From positions 4,685,361 through 4,700,360 of the forward strand of contig NC_135564.1 of the NCBI RefSeq assembly GCF_964340395.1: a stretch of DNA of 15,000 nucleotides. Direction: 5' to 3'. Shown one piece after another: positions 1 to 8,853 of this stretch. The translations under genes were made by a program, and so were the position numbers. The stretch's first letter is position 1. Every line of letters starts with the position of its first letter. Origin of the DNA: Glandiceps talaboti (taxonomy: Eukaryota > Hemichordata > Enteropneusta > Spengelidae). The notes under the pieces were generated by a model that worked only from the letters and a program-made list of their open reading frames with translations, was not told the origin of the DNA and made no database searches.

Positions 1-156
1 TATGAACTTGATGCTAGAATGTTAACGAATCAACAATATCTGTTTAGCATAGATACTTGTTGCATAGATTTCATACATTTGACCCTGTCCATCAAATATT
101 ATGAAAATCCTTATTAATATGATATATGATATGAAGTACGCACTTACTGTTTTTAG

Positions 157-304
157 GTGAAAGACTTGGCATAAGTATTATCAGCTTACACCATAATGTC
201 CATGTATGGGAAGACCCAGAAATCTACAATCCATTGAGATTTACACCAGAGAACACCAAGAACAGATCTCCACATGCATATCTCCCATTCTCAGCAGGTC
301 CAAG
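157..304 (+). CDS. Cytochrome P450 family 4, penultimate coding exon
   Basis: The exon begins after a TTTTAG acceptor (AG at 155-156) and ends before GTAAG at 305. It is read with two bases completing a codon from the previous exon. The translation contains [16 protein letters not shown], then LRFTPEN and [14 protein letters not shown]. This is the CYP4 meander region: the W-DPE-Y-P-RF stretch, followed by the segment just before the heme loop. CYP4 enzymes are endoplasmic-reticulum mono-oxygenases, typically omega-hydroxylases of fatty acids and related lipids; the actual substrate here is unknown. The exon ends on the first two bases (AG) of an Arg codon, which the exon at 1104 completes. 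The ExxR helix, I-helix and N-terminal anchor must lie upstream of the window. The last 47 bases are copy 1 of a tandem array (258-553). Only the donor at 305 keeps the enzyme intact, because reading through gives AGG then TAA at 306-308. Confidence 0.92.
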
Positions 305-1103
<799 letters not shown>

Positions 1104-1275
1104 GAACTGCATTGGTAAACATTTTGCCATGAATGAAATGAGGGTGACCACGGCATTGGTTCTCAGGAAATTTAATCTGGCAATCGATGATTTCAAAGTA
1201 ATACGTCGATACAACGCTATTGTTTTAAGATCTGAAGGTGGTCTTCCTATTAACTTGACACCAAGGAAATTATGA
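1104..1275 (+). CDS. Cytochrome P450 family 4, last coding exon with heme-binding Cys
   Basis: The acceptor is TTTCCATAG (AG at 1102-1103). The first base completes the Arg codon of the previous exon, and 56 further residues follow to TGA at 1273-1275. The junction reads GPR-NCIGKHFAMNEMR, so the heme thiolate Cys and the F-x(n)-G-x-R-x-C-x-G loop form across the intron. The exon then runs through the L helix (VTTALVLRKFNL) and ends with LRSEGGLPINLTPRKL, the usual C-terminal LR-(S/P)-x-GG-(L) stretch of CYP4 proteins. Length and stop position agree with a normal CYP4 C terminus, and there is no sign of a frameshift. The gene converges on the minus-strand Gla gene, whose 3' end lies about 1.4 kb away. 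Confidence 0.93.
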
Positions 1276-2689
1276 AATCACTTACTTTTCTAGTGTGAAG
1301 TTGAACGCTTACAGAAAATTGTACATATTGGATAATATTTGTCTATTTTGCAGCAAAATATGTTTCATTTACATTATTGACAATGCAATAATACAATGCA
1401 ATGGATTTACATATGATTTAACACGATCTGCATGGTAACAAGCTGACCATGGCAAGACATTCAATGAAAGCATTTACATTGCAAAAGACTCATATAATTA
1501 CGTACTTGTCCAGTCTAATTTTAAAGTCAACCAATTAACACACAAGTCAAGGAAATATTCGTTTTATTTCCTGTACATTCAACCGCGATAATTCTTCAAC
1601 GACGTATACATAACTCGCGCGAAGAGAGAAGGAAATTCACTGACACGTACGTCAGACAAATCTTCACATTCAGAACAGGTATAAATTTTATAGACATCTA
1701 TAGAATGTGTCAGTAGGGAACTTGCAATCCAGACTGAGCATGCTCAGACGCAAAGGACTAAGGGATTATTTGTGGTTATCATAATAACTTATCCGGAGCT
1801 ACCCACATGAAATAATCCTCCCACACTGGTCAGGGTAAATATGAACTGATAATTGGTGGTTAAAAACAAAGTAACACTATTGTTTACAATACTATTTGAT
1901 TAGTATTTATTATCACATTTCCCATGATGCAACATTCAACATGGCGGGTTTGCAAGTTCCCTATTGTGAAAGCTTTTACAACAGTAGCTGCTGCAGTTGT
2001 CCTCAGAAGTTTGAAATTATACTATCGTTAAGGAAGCCAATAATTATATCATACATCATCCGATCCATAGCAATAAAATTAAATTTATATTTTTTGTTTG
2101 ATTTTTTTCATTTTTCTGACCTCATGATGTTCTGTTAACAAGTAGAGAGGTTTTTTTGGAAATTCTTTGAGTTGAATTGAGTTTTGATGAGACCATCCAA
2201 CAATTTCAATAAAAGTAAAGCACAAAAACATAAAATATAGTCTCTAGCTATCCTTTTAAACTGAAAGCTATCGTAATGATCGTTTTACAAGTAAATTGTT
2301 TTGAGTGTTGTCACCTAGCTACATATGAATGTGAGTGCAAATAATAAAATATTGAATATTAACAGGCATATCACAAATTCCATTGAGTTTGGGGCGAGTA
2401 ACAATATTATAATTATTTCAAATAATTGTAAGATGAATAATAATGAACGCCAATAGTTTTTCTTAAAAGTTCGATTTAAATGAAACTATTTGGCTGATCC
2501 TATTTCATAGTATATATGAAATTAGTGGTTTTAGATCTTTTGTCCCTTATGTCATCCTTTCAACTTCTGAATATTGTAATATGGCCTATGGCTTAGATAA
2601 CTGATTGACTAATTCATTACATTAGGTATTGATGGTACGTGTTACATGTGTTCCTGGACTTGATGTAATCAATCAGAAAAAAGACAGAA
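1276..2689. other. Interval between convergent genes: CYP4 3'UTR and promoter-like motifs
   Basis: The first few hundred bases should be CYP4 3'UTR. No clear early AATAAA is seen; AATAAA occurs at 2072-2077 and 2208-2213, which would make a UTR of 0.8-0.9 kb. Between 1640 and 1950 lie palindromes and factor-site-like motifs, listed separately. An 80-codon frame (1896-2138, with an internal ATG at 1941) shows no recognisable domain. I see no other gene. Confidence 0.5.
1641..1947 (+). promoter_or_regulatory. Cluster of palindromes and ZNF143/THAP11- and YY1-like motifs
   Basis: The stretch contains a near-palindrome TGACACGTACGTCA (1641-1654) and a perfect palindrome TGAGCATGCTCA (1735-1746). 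It also contains TTTCCCATGATGCAAC (1918-1933), which resembles the ZNF143/THAP11 core TTCCCA-(G/T)-(A/G)-ATGC. CAACATGGCGG (1937-1947) resembles a YY1 site of the kind found just at animal start sites. The pairing of the last two motifs within 30 bp is typical of TATA-less promoters. No recognised coding exon follows, so this is a motif-level call only. Confidence 0.3.
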
Positions 2690-2999
2690 ATTCAAATTTT
2701 GTCACTTTTTTATTCCCAACCTTCACCAATCAAATTACATAAGAGTGTAATATTAATTTCCTTGCATACCAATGGATCCAATCACATAATGATTAAATGT
2801 TAATAGCAAGTGAATACAATGTAATTCCGTTAACCAAATAACATATACCGAAAATGAACACAACTCTTTAAGAGTAGTGGTTTTATAATGTTTCAATTCT
2901 TAACTAATTCAATTTTTTTGTTGTAGAATTTCGATCCCAAATCTACATAATTCCTTTGACGAATGACCAGATACCAATTAAACTTTCTTCTAACAAGCA
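2690..2999 (-). CDS. Terminal exon: last codons, stop and 3'UTR
   Basis: The acceptor has a long CT tract, CTCTCTCTCCTTTAATTGCAG (AG 3001-3000). In the phase set by the VWD exon it gives Ser-Ala-Cys-stop (TAG 2992-2990), so only the first 10 bases are coding. The rest is 3'UTR, ending near an AATAAA at 2714-2709 with T-rich sequence downstream. The short coding part makes the assignment less certain than the other exons. Confidence 0.6.
2709..2714 (-). terminator. Poly(A) signal of the Gla-pentraxin-VWD gene
   Basis: AATAAA on the minus strand, about 276 bases after the TAG stop, is followed within 30 bases by the T-rich run CTGTCTTTTTTCTG. Position and context fit a cleavage signal. Confidence 0.55.
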
Positions 3000-3262
3000 C
3001 TGCAATTAAAGGAGAGAGAGAGAGTAGCGGTTAGATAAACTAATACAACAAATGGTGCGCCAAAGATTTGTCATTTTTTCTGTTCGTTCAAGAAGAAATC
3101 CATTGTCGATTACTGAAGTCATATAGTAAATGGTCGACTTTTCTCATGTACTAAACGTTTTACTCAAATATGCTGTCCATAGTAGTTTAACTAAATGTGA
3201 ATAACATTTTAAAATCAGTACACTTTTATCAAATTCAAACCTCAATCATGAACAAAACATAC

Positions 3263-3543
3263 CTGCCAGGTGCTTGCCAGCTTTTCCCAAATTGAACAAC
3301 GTCGTCGGTCAGAGTTCCATCGGGCATGCGCAGATCATTGTTGTAGTCTCCATCGCCATTACCCAGTAATCCGCATACTTTTCCATGCATTTTGGTGTGC
3401 AAGTTAGCTTTAATGTGGTTTGTACCATCCCATGATACCGTAAATTTCTCAGACGCCGAAACCGTTGTTCCACTTGGAGATCTTTGTAAGGAAACGGCTT
3501 CACTCACGTAATACGGATTTCTATTCATTGCCATACCATTCAC
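3263..3543 (-). CDS. von Willebrand factor D domain, second exon
   Basis: This 281-nt exon (phase 0 in, phase 2 out) has acceptor TTTCAACACAG (AG 3545-3544) and donor GGCAG|GTATGT (3262). It contains FTVSWDGTNHIKANLHTKMH, GKVCGLLGNGDGDYNNDLRM and FGKSWQAPG. These are the second half of a VWD domain: the calcium-binding GN-x-DGD-x-x-ND loop and the closing FG-x-SW. The usual CGLCGN reads CGLLGN here, so one member of a conserved Cys pair is missing. No C8 or TIL module follows. Confidence 0.92.
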
Positions 3544-4151
3544 CTGTGTTGAAATACATAAGAAATCCTGTTATTGTGTGTGCCCGCCCTCTATGAACAG
3601 TGCTAGTCCAAGTGTCATTCTACTGCTACCAAAGAGTTAAAGGTCAGCTCCTAGTTTTTCACCTCCATCATGTCAGACGCACATGAAGAGACCAGGACTA
3701 AAGCCTGTAAAATAACTATGTAGGTATCAAAAACGTATGAGTGTCAGCGTCAGAAGTTAAATGGCGGTTCCAGAACCAGAACAAGGTTTTATATTATGAA
3801 AATTTTCACTTGGGTAGAAAAGCTGATAAACTTAGCTTGTGCCATTTAATGCCCTGATCTCAATATGAAGGAAAACTAACAACTTGCATTCATTACGTTA
3901 AAAAATATAAAAGGTATATCTGACACATCAATTTTGATTTGCTTAAATTCAACACAGATTGACATTCATTAGTATTCATTAGTTATTTTACTTTACATGT
4001 ATAATAGATTAAACACACATGCAAATACTTGTTGATAAAATGCCTTTGTGAATAGTACTGGGAGAGTAACATTATGTCAAAAAGGGCCAACTACAGTTAA
4101 CATTGTTCCTATACTAGATATATCTCATAAAGTTCGTTTAGTGTAACTTAC
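3544..4151 (-). other. Intron inside the VWD domain
   Basis: This 608-bp phase-0 intron runs from GTAAGT at 4151 to AACACAG at 3544. No coding sequence or repeat is recognised in it. Confidence 0.85.
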
Positions 4152-4405
4152 TAATGTTATGCCGGACTTATGTAACTCGATCACACTCTCACTGGGTGTA
4201 TCCAAACCAACTCGAACAGTGACAGCAGAGACTCTAGAGATGTCATTACCCTTCATCACACCGTGTTCAGTGATTGACTCAACCCTGAATGTCGGCGGTA
4301 CGGCTCCACAACCGTCGGTGAAAAGTACATACGAACAAACCCCTTGATAGTCATAGCGAAGTCCATCAAATGTAGTTATATGAGGATCACCATGTTCGTC
4401 TCCAT
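4152..4405 (-). CDS. von Willebrand factor D domain, first exon
   Basis: This 254-nt exon (phase 1 in, phase 0 out) has acceptor ACCTTTTTAG (AG 4407-4406) and donor TTA|GTAAGT (4151). It starts DGDEHGDPHITTFDGLRYDY followed by QGVCSYVL. GDPH-(I/Y)-x-T-FDG-x-x-Y-x-(Y/F)-x-G-x-C-x-Y-x-L is the classic opening of VWD domains in von Willebrand factor, mucins, vitellogenin-related proteins and zonadhesin. The exon continues through FRVES, the SRVSAVTVRVG strand and VIELHKSGITL. VWD domains bind calcium and commonly support multimerisation or matrix attachment of secreted proteins. Confidence 0.93.
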
Positions 4406-4681
4406 CTAAAAAGGTAAAAATGTTGTATATACCTTTTTATAACAATCATTTTCATATAATCTTCAGTCATTGGTTGACATTGTATCATAAAGCGAAAATA
4501 TCAAAATTTGAATCAGGACATATGTATTATGAAAACAAAGACAGTCATATTTGTGAAGGAGTAACACATTATGATATCAATACCCTTGAAGTAACATAAG
4601 GTGAAATTGCTGAACAAAACATATCTGCTATGACAGCCTGTCAACATTCAGAATGGACACAAGGCTGTGTGGTATACTTAC

Positions 4682-4711
4682 CATCATCATTATGATCTGT
4701 ATTTGTTGCAT
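4682..4711 (-). CDS. 30-nt acidic linker exon
   Basis: The acceptor is ACTGCAATTTCAG (AG 4713-4712) and the donor GATG|GTAAGT (4681); it is phase 1 on both sides. It encodes DATNTDHNDD, an Asp/Asn-rich linker running into DGDEHGDPH at the start of VWD. Because it is a multiple of three with equal phases, it could be skipped or included without frame change. Confidence 0.7.
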
Positions 4712-5031
4712 CTGAAATTGCAGTTGAAACAAATAATTAATAATTAATCCGATGTTTATACCAACATTATCTAAGCATATCTTAGTTATTAATAACTATG
4801 TATCAAATAGTATAAACAGAAAACAGTAACATAGCAACCAGAATCCAACCATTCACCAGGATTCAATAGCTTGCCGAACTTAATATTCATACCATTCCAA
4901 GACAAGAGCATGATTTTAAATGACAATACCTGCTGGCTTTAGTATTTATGTTATGATTTCTTGATTTCTCTGGCAAAACTGGAGACACATACATGATGAG
5001 TGCACATATTTGAAAATCAGTGTTTTCTCAC
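4712..5031 (-). other. Intron between linker exons
   Basis: This 320-bp phase-1 intron runs from GTGAGA at 5031 to TTTCAG at 4712. I see nothing else in it. Confidence 0.75.
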
Positions 5032-5067
5032 CTGCATGATCTTCACAAAACTCCACGCCTTGGTTTT
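5032..5067 (-). CDS. 36-nt linker exon
   Basis: The acceptor is a strong pyrimidine tract, TCTTTCTCTTACTTTCAG (AG 5069-5068), and the donor GCAG|GTGAGA (5031); it is phase 1 on both sides. It encodes ENQGVEFCEDHA across the junction, with one Cys and several acidic residues. It is probably a flexible linker; no domain is recognised. Confidence 0.72.
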
Positions 5068-5225
5068 CTGAAAGTAAGAGAAAGAAAAGATATCATTGAT
5101 TGTACCAATGAAACATGTATATCGCAATATCCAACTGGGATTTGACTTAATTGAATGATTACTAAACATATTAATGGATAGGCTTTGTTGTGGTTACGGA
5201 CAGAACAACTGGAAGTGATACTCAC

Positions 5226-5243
5226 CACATAGTCCACTGCATT
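5226..5243 (-). CDS. 18-nt micro-exon encoding a lone CSGLC motif
   Basis: The acceptor is TTATATTTCTCCAG (AG 5245-5244) and the donor TGTG|GTGAGT (5225); it is phase 1 on both sides. With the base from the previous exon it reads E-CSGLC. The motif repeats the last residues of both pentraxin exons (CSGVC, CSGFC), and its nucleotides match their 3' ends closely. It may form a disulfide hinge between pentraxins and VWD. Being only six codons, the call rests on strong splice sites, matching phase and the repeated motif. Confidence 0.75.
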
Positions 5244-5510
5244 CTGGAGAAATATAAAATGGAAATTGGTTAGTACACACATAGAAATAATATATTGAAT
5301 TTATGATGGGTCAATATAAATACATTGACATTATGACTCAATTAATAAGTGATGTCCGTTATCTATACAAATTATGAAGCAGCAAAGAAAGGAAAACAGG
5401 TTGACATTAGATTGTTACATAAGGAGGGAGGGAGGTACGTAGGTGGGTAGATAGGTGGATTGTGACAATTAAAATGTTAAAATAAAATAATGTTAATCTG
5501 GTACACTTAC

Positions 5511-6113
5511 CACAGAATCCACTGCAGATAAAACGCACATCACCTATCACACCCAGAGAATTTATATTCCAAGTAAAAACATCGCCACCTATAGAGCAGT
5601 CACTTTCAACGTCAGCAATGTCATTAGCAGTTAACGCTGCAGACCACATGTGAAATTGTGTTAAGAGTCCAACGAAGGCTTGCTTATTGACGTAACCACC
5701 ACGTACTGTATCCTGTTCTTGTCCCAATACGAGGGCTCCACCACCAAGAATGGTACTACCAGTTTCTAGATTGCTCCCACCATCGTAATAATGGCCATCC
5801 ATATAGTATGCCCATATGCCACCAGTTGAGGACCAGGTGGCACACACATGATGCCAGCCCCCATCGTTTGCATATAAGGACGTAGTTCTACTGGTAAGCT
5901 TGACATATAGCCTCATGGCAGATGTATCGTACATGAGAAACTCATTATCTGTACCTGGGATGTTATACGAGACAAGCGCTGCTGTCTGCTGTCGACCAGA
6001 CTTCATCCAAATACATGTAGTTACTGCAGTTAAATCAGGTATTGTCATTGGTACAAATATTTCTGTGAAGGTGGTTGTTAAATTCAGGGCATCTCTACAG
6101 CCTGTGTTTGTAT
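5511..6113 (-). CDS. Second pentraxin-domain exon
   Basis: This 603-nt exon (phase 1 in and out) has acceptor GAGATTTTACAG (AG 6115-6114) and donor TGTG|GTAAGT (5510). It is a tandem duplicate of the preceding pentraxin exon, about 60% identical by eye. Landmarks are ALVSYNIPGTDNEFLMY, WHHVCATWSS (the full H-x-C-x-T-W-x-S pentraxin signature), ALVLGQEQDTVRGGY, QAFVGLLTQFHMW and DVFTWN. The calcium ligands D, N, E, Q, D and Gln150 are kept; the Glu147 equivalent is Val. One N-glycosylation site (NLT) lies in the lead. It ends ICSGFC, then the splice. Matching phase 1 on both sides explains how this exon could duplicate without breaking the frame. Confidence 0.93.
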
Positions 6114-6642
6114 CTGTAAAATCTCAAATGAGAATACGATATTGAATGGTTAATAACATTAATTATAATATACACTGTATACTATAATACACAGCTTTGA
6201 TATGAGTACACAACTTTGAACAAATTTTTGCTACGTTATTGACTCTTGTTATAAAATATTAAGCAATGTATGTTACTTGTTTGAAATTGATATTAAATGG
6301 GAAGAACATGTTATTGTAGTAGTTCTAAGACTCGACACAATAAGATGTGTTAACATTCCTCTGCACATGTTAGTATTCTCATTATTCAACAAATATAGTG
6401 TTTCATGGCAATAATGCGGTTTAATTTCACCCTGATAGATCTTGGAGGAACCCTCTAAGAGCTGTTATTTAATCTGCATTTTCTTTAGGATACACTGTGT
6501 GTAATAATACACGATGTGGTTTATCTCGAACTTGGCAATTTAATTCTAATACTTATATTAATAAAACGTTTAGGTAAATATTCACATTGTAATAAATGTA
6601 ATCTTTGTCAAACATTTTGTTATTTAAATAAAACCAACCTAC
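6114..6642 (-). other. Intron between the two pentraxin exons
   Basis: This 529-bp phase-1 intron runs from GTAGGT at 6642 to TTTTACAG at 6114. It is AT-rich and without recognised features. A plus-strand frame across its edge (6516-6818) is antisense to the exon and not a gene. Confidence 0.85.
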
Positions 6643-7266
6643 CACATACTCCACTACACACATTATCAACATCACCGGTCACTTCCAATGCGTTCATGTC
6701 CCAAGTGAATACATTGCCACCAATGGAGCAGTCTCTTACCAGGTCAGCTATTTCATCAGCTAGCAACACTCTTGACCACATGTTAAACTGTGTTATGGTA
6801 CCAATCAAGGCTTGGTGAGTAGCGTAACCACCTCTAACCTCATCCTGCTCCTGTCCAAGTACCAAAGACCCACCCCCTGTAATCACTTTGCCAGTCTTTA
6901 AACCATTGCCACCGTCATAATAGAAACCATTTTTGTAGAATGCCCAACTACCATCACTGGAAGACCACATGCCACACACGTGATGCCAAATACCGTCAGT
7001 CACAGTCAATGATGTTGATCGTGATTTTGACTTGACATATAGCTGGAGATTATTTGCATTGTAAAAGAGGAATTCATTGTCCCCACCAGCAGTATTATAT
7101 GAGACCAATGCAGCATTCTGCTTCTCGTCTGTTTTCACCCAGAGACAAGCAGTGACGTCAGACAAATCTGGGATAGGTGTTGGCACAACTACCTCTGTAG
7201 ATGTGGTTGTAAGGTGTAAAGAATTGTCCACATTGCAGTCCGGTTCCTGTTCCACTTCATCGATAC
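6643..7266 (-). CDS. First pentraxin-domain exon
   Basis: This 624-nt exon (phase 1 in and out) has acceptor GATATTTGCCAG (AG 7268-7267) and donor TGTG|GTAGGT (6642). After a Thr-rich lead (IDEVEQEPDCNVDNSLHL, then TTTSTEVVVPTP) the domain shows ALVSYNTAGGDNEFLFY, GIWHHVCGMWSSSDGSW, SLVLGQEQDEVRGGY, QALIGTITQFNMWSRVL and NVFTWD. These correspond to C-reactive protein/SAP landmarks: the DNE calcium ligands, H-x-C-x-(S/T)-W (here Met at the S/T position), LGQEQD, Gln150 and N-x-W. The equivalent of CRP Glu147 is Ala, so the second calcium site may be weakened. It ends VCSGVC, a Cys pair repeated at the end of the next two exons. Pentraxins bind phosphocholine, polysaccharide or complement components, usually as pentamers. 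A general LamG/ConA-like label would also catch it. Confidence 0.92.
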
Positions 7267-8035
7267 CTGGCAAATATCATCAAATGACAACTATTACGGT
7301 ATACTTAGTGTTTGAATTTGACCCATTTTTTTTTTAGCCTAATGGGTTAGCATAGAAATACTTAACTTAATCAAATGCATGTATTTGTGTGTAATCAAGG
7401 CCCAAGTTTATAACAGTCTAAGAAATCACAAAATTAATATAATTATTGACAATTTTACCTGACCTAGATCTTTAAGGCCCACATTTCAATCTCCATGTCT
7501 TAGAAGAAGACTTTCAACCATACAAATCTAATTTGACAATGAAGACTAAGCCATTGATTATATACATCATGGTACGATTTAATATGACGATTTGTGTCAG
7601 AAGATAATAACAGCTTTTCAAAACAGCTCCCATCATGTCTAACATCGGCTTTCAATGATAAACACTGGTCGAAATGAAGTCAAAACAATCTAGTTAGTTT
7701 ACTGATAGATGTTATGTGTTAAAATGAAAATAAAAATTCATTTTTCTTGTAACTGAAAATGTAGCCACAAAAGAAAATGAAAATCATTTTAAAAGGGTTT
7801 CGTGCACATAGTCAGACATTCCCACAGCTAACACCTGAAATGACTTCAGTTCCAATGCAAGGAGAAATTAAAACAAAATAACAGCTAGATAACGAAAGAA
7901 GTCCGGGCCGAACTACATAGGACTGGCTATAGTACACCCTTGCGGTAATGTATTATGATAAGTATTGCCATTTAGTACAAGTATCACTAACTAACATTGC
8001 AGTGTGTCAAACAAATAAAAACATTGGTAACTTAC
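7267..8035 (-). other. Intron between Gla stack exon and first pentraxin exon
   Basis: This 769-bp phase-1 intron runs from GTAAGT at 8035 to TTTGCCAG at 7267. In vertebrate clotting factors the equivalent intron leads to an EGF exon; no EGF-like exon is visible here. Confidence 0.8.
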
Positions 8036-8060
8036 TTAGATATTGCTCATACCACTCTTC
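8036..8060 (-). CDS. 25-nt aromatic-stack micro-exon of the Gla domain
   Basis: The acceptor is ATCTGTTTTTACAG (AG 8062-8061) and the donor A|GTAAGT (8035). It encodes EEWYEQYL plus one base that completes a Ser codon in the next exon. Size and phases (25 nt, phase 0 in, phase 1 out) are those of the separate helical-stack exon in vertebrate factor IX, factor X, prothrombin, protein C and protein S. The Trp-Tyr...Tyr pattern matches the aromatic stack that closes the Gla domain (for example EFWKQY in factor IX). Two further Glu pairs may be carboxylated. This exon is the strongest single proof that the preceding exon is a Gla domain. Confidence 0.9.
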
Positions 8061-8438
8061 CTGTAAAAACAGATATGTCAAACGTCACTCACGAATGATA
8101 ATATGATACCATTCGAAATGTCCAAATGATCATGTTTTGATATTTAAAGATATTTACTTGCTTTAAATCTAGAAAACGTGTTTATACCCATACAGTGATT
8201 TGATAAGTTACTTTAACTTGTTTGTCGTTAAATTCGCTCTCCATTTACGACAGTTTGCTGTTCTCTATTCGTATTCATAATTGAAGTCAGACTGTGCATG
8301 AGTTCTCTATTCTATCAATATTTCAAAGTAGCAATAGCTGGAAAGTCTGAAATCTGCCGCTCTTTACCATGATTCTAGTAAACTATTCACCACACTAAGC
8401 ATACTAGTAAAACGAAATTTTATTAAAATCTTTCTTAC
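8061..8438 (-). other. Intron splitting the Gla domain
   Basis: This 378-bp phase-0 intron lies between the Gla exon (GTAAGA at 8438) and the 25-nt stack exon, at the same place as in vertebrate Gla genes. There is no other feature. Confidence 0.85.
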
Positions 8439-8581
8439 AGTTGTAGGTTCATCCTGTAGATATTCGAAAATTTCCTCTTTAGCACAAACTTCGGTACAAC
8501 ATTCTTCCCCAATGTCCTTGAAAATACTTCGCTTGACTGGGCCACGTAGGAAACCATGAACTTCTTCATTGCCTAGGAAAA
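8439..8581 (-). CDS. Propeptide and Gla-domain exon
   Basis: The acceptor is CGCCAATCTTGCAG (AG 8583-8582) and the donor ACT|GTAAGA (8438). Entry is phase 1 and exit phase 0. The 47 full codons begin FLGNEEVHGFLRGPVKR, matching the layout of vertebrate carboxylase-recognition propeptides: with the junction Val this aligns with factor IX TVFLDHEN...LNRPKR, keeping the Phe, the hydrophobic residue six further on, the Leu ten further on and the basic cleavage site. After Lys-Arg comes SIFKDIGEECCTEVCAKEEI, then FEYLQDEPTT. This fits the Gla signature E-x2-x-E-x-C-x6-E with Glu at residues 50, 51, 55, 60, 61, 64 and 69 as candidate Gla sites. C52-C57 is the canonical six-residue loop. Oddities are an extra Cys53, Thr54 where Glu is usual, and an N-terminal loop about eight residues shorter than in clotting factors. 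Confidence 0.87.
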
Positions 8582-8744
8582 CTGCAAGATTGGCGAGTAA
8601 AATTGATATGATTTGTATTTTTGCCAAGTACAAACCATTTGCTTCTAATTTGTCGGTTCTGAATTCATTGCTAAGTTGTTGCATTTTTTTTAAGTCAGGG
8701 GGAGATAGTTCTGAATTCAATCGGAGTCCTACATTGTTTAAAAA

Positions 8745-8842
<98 letters not shown>

Positions 8843-8853
8843 TGGGGGGGGGG
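8745..8853. repeat. (AT)n microsatellite ending in a G10 tract
   Basis: Nearly fifty TA units with one TG interruption at 8823-8824 run directly into ten G residues (8844-8853). The tract sits about 160 bp upstream of the Gla exon acceptor. Ile-Tyr frames through it are repeat translation. Confidence 0.97.

Noticed and set aside
1896-2138. 80-codon plus-strand frame with MAGLQVPYCESFYNSSCCSC.
   Set aside because: No recognisable domain and no good donor; kept only as the possible output of the motif cluster, not as a gene.
4159-4347. Plus-strand frame opposite the first VWD exon.
   Set aside because: It is antisense to a clearly coding, correctly spliced exon; the same applies to 5900-6145, 6516-6818 and 7077-7337.
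8439-8581. Insulin/relaxin A chain (Lys-Arg, then ECC-x3-C with hydrophobic spacing).
   Set aside because: The fourth Cys is absent and no B chain is found. The same residues fit the Gla signature better, and the following 25-nt aromatic exon and propeptide pattern settle it as Gla.
8582-8720. Upstream extension of the Gla-exon frame (starting NSELSPPDLKK, with a hydrophobic NGLYLAKIQIISILL stretch).
   Set aside because: It runs through the pyrimidine tract of a good acceptor (CGCCAATCTTGCAG). The hydrophobic residues are translated intron, and the factor IX alignment starts right after the acceptor.
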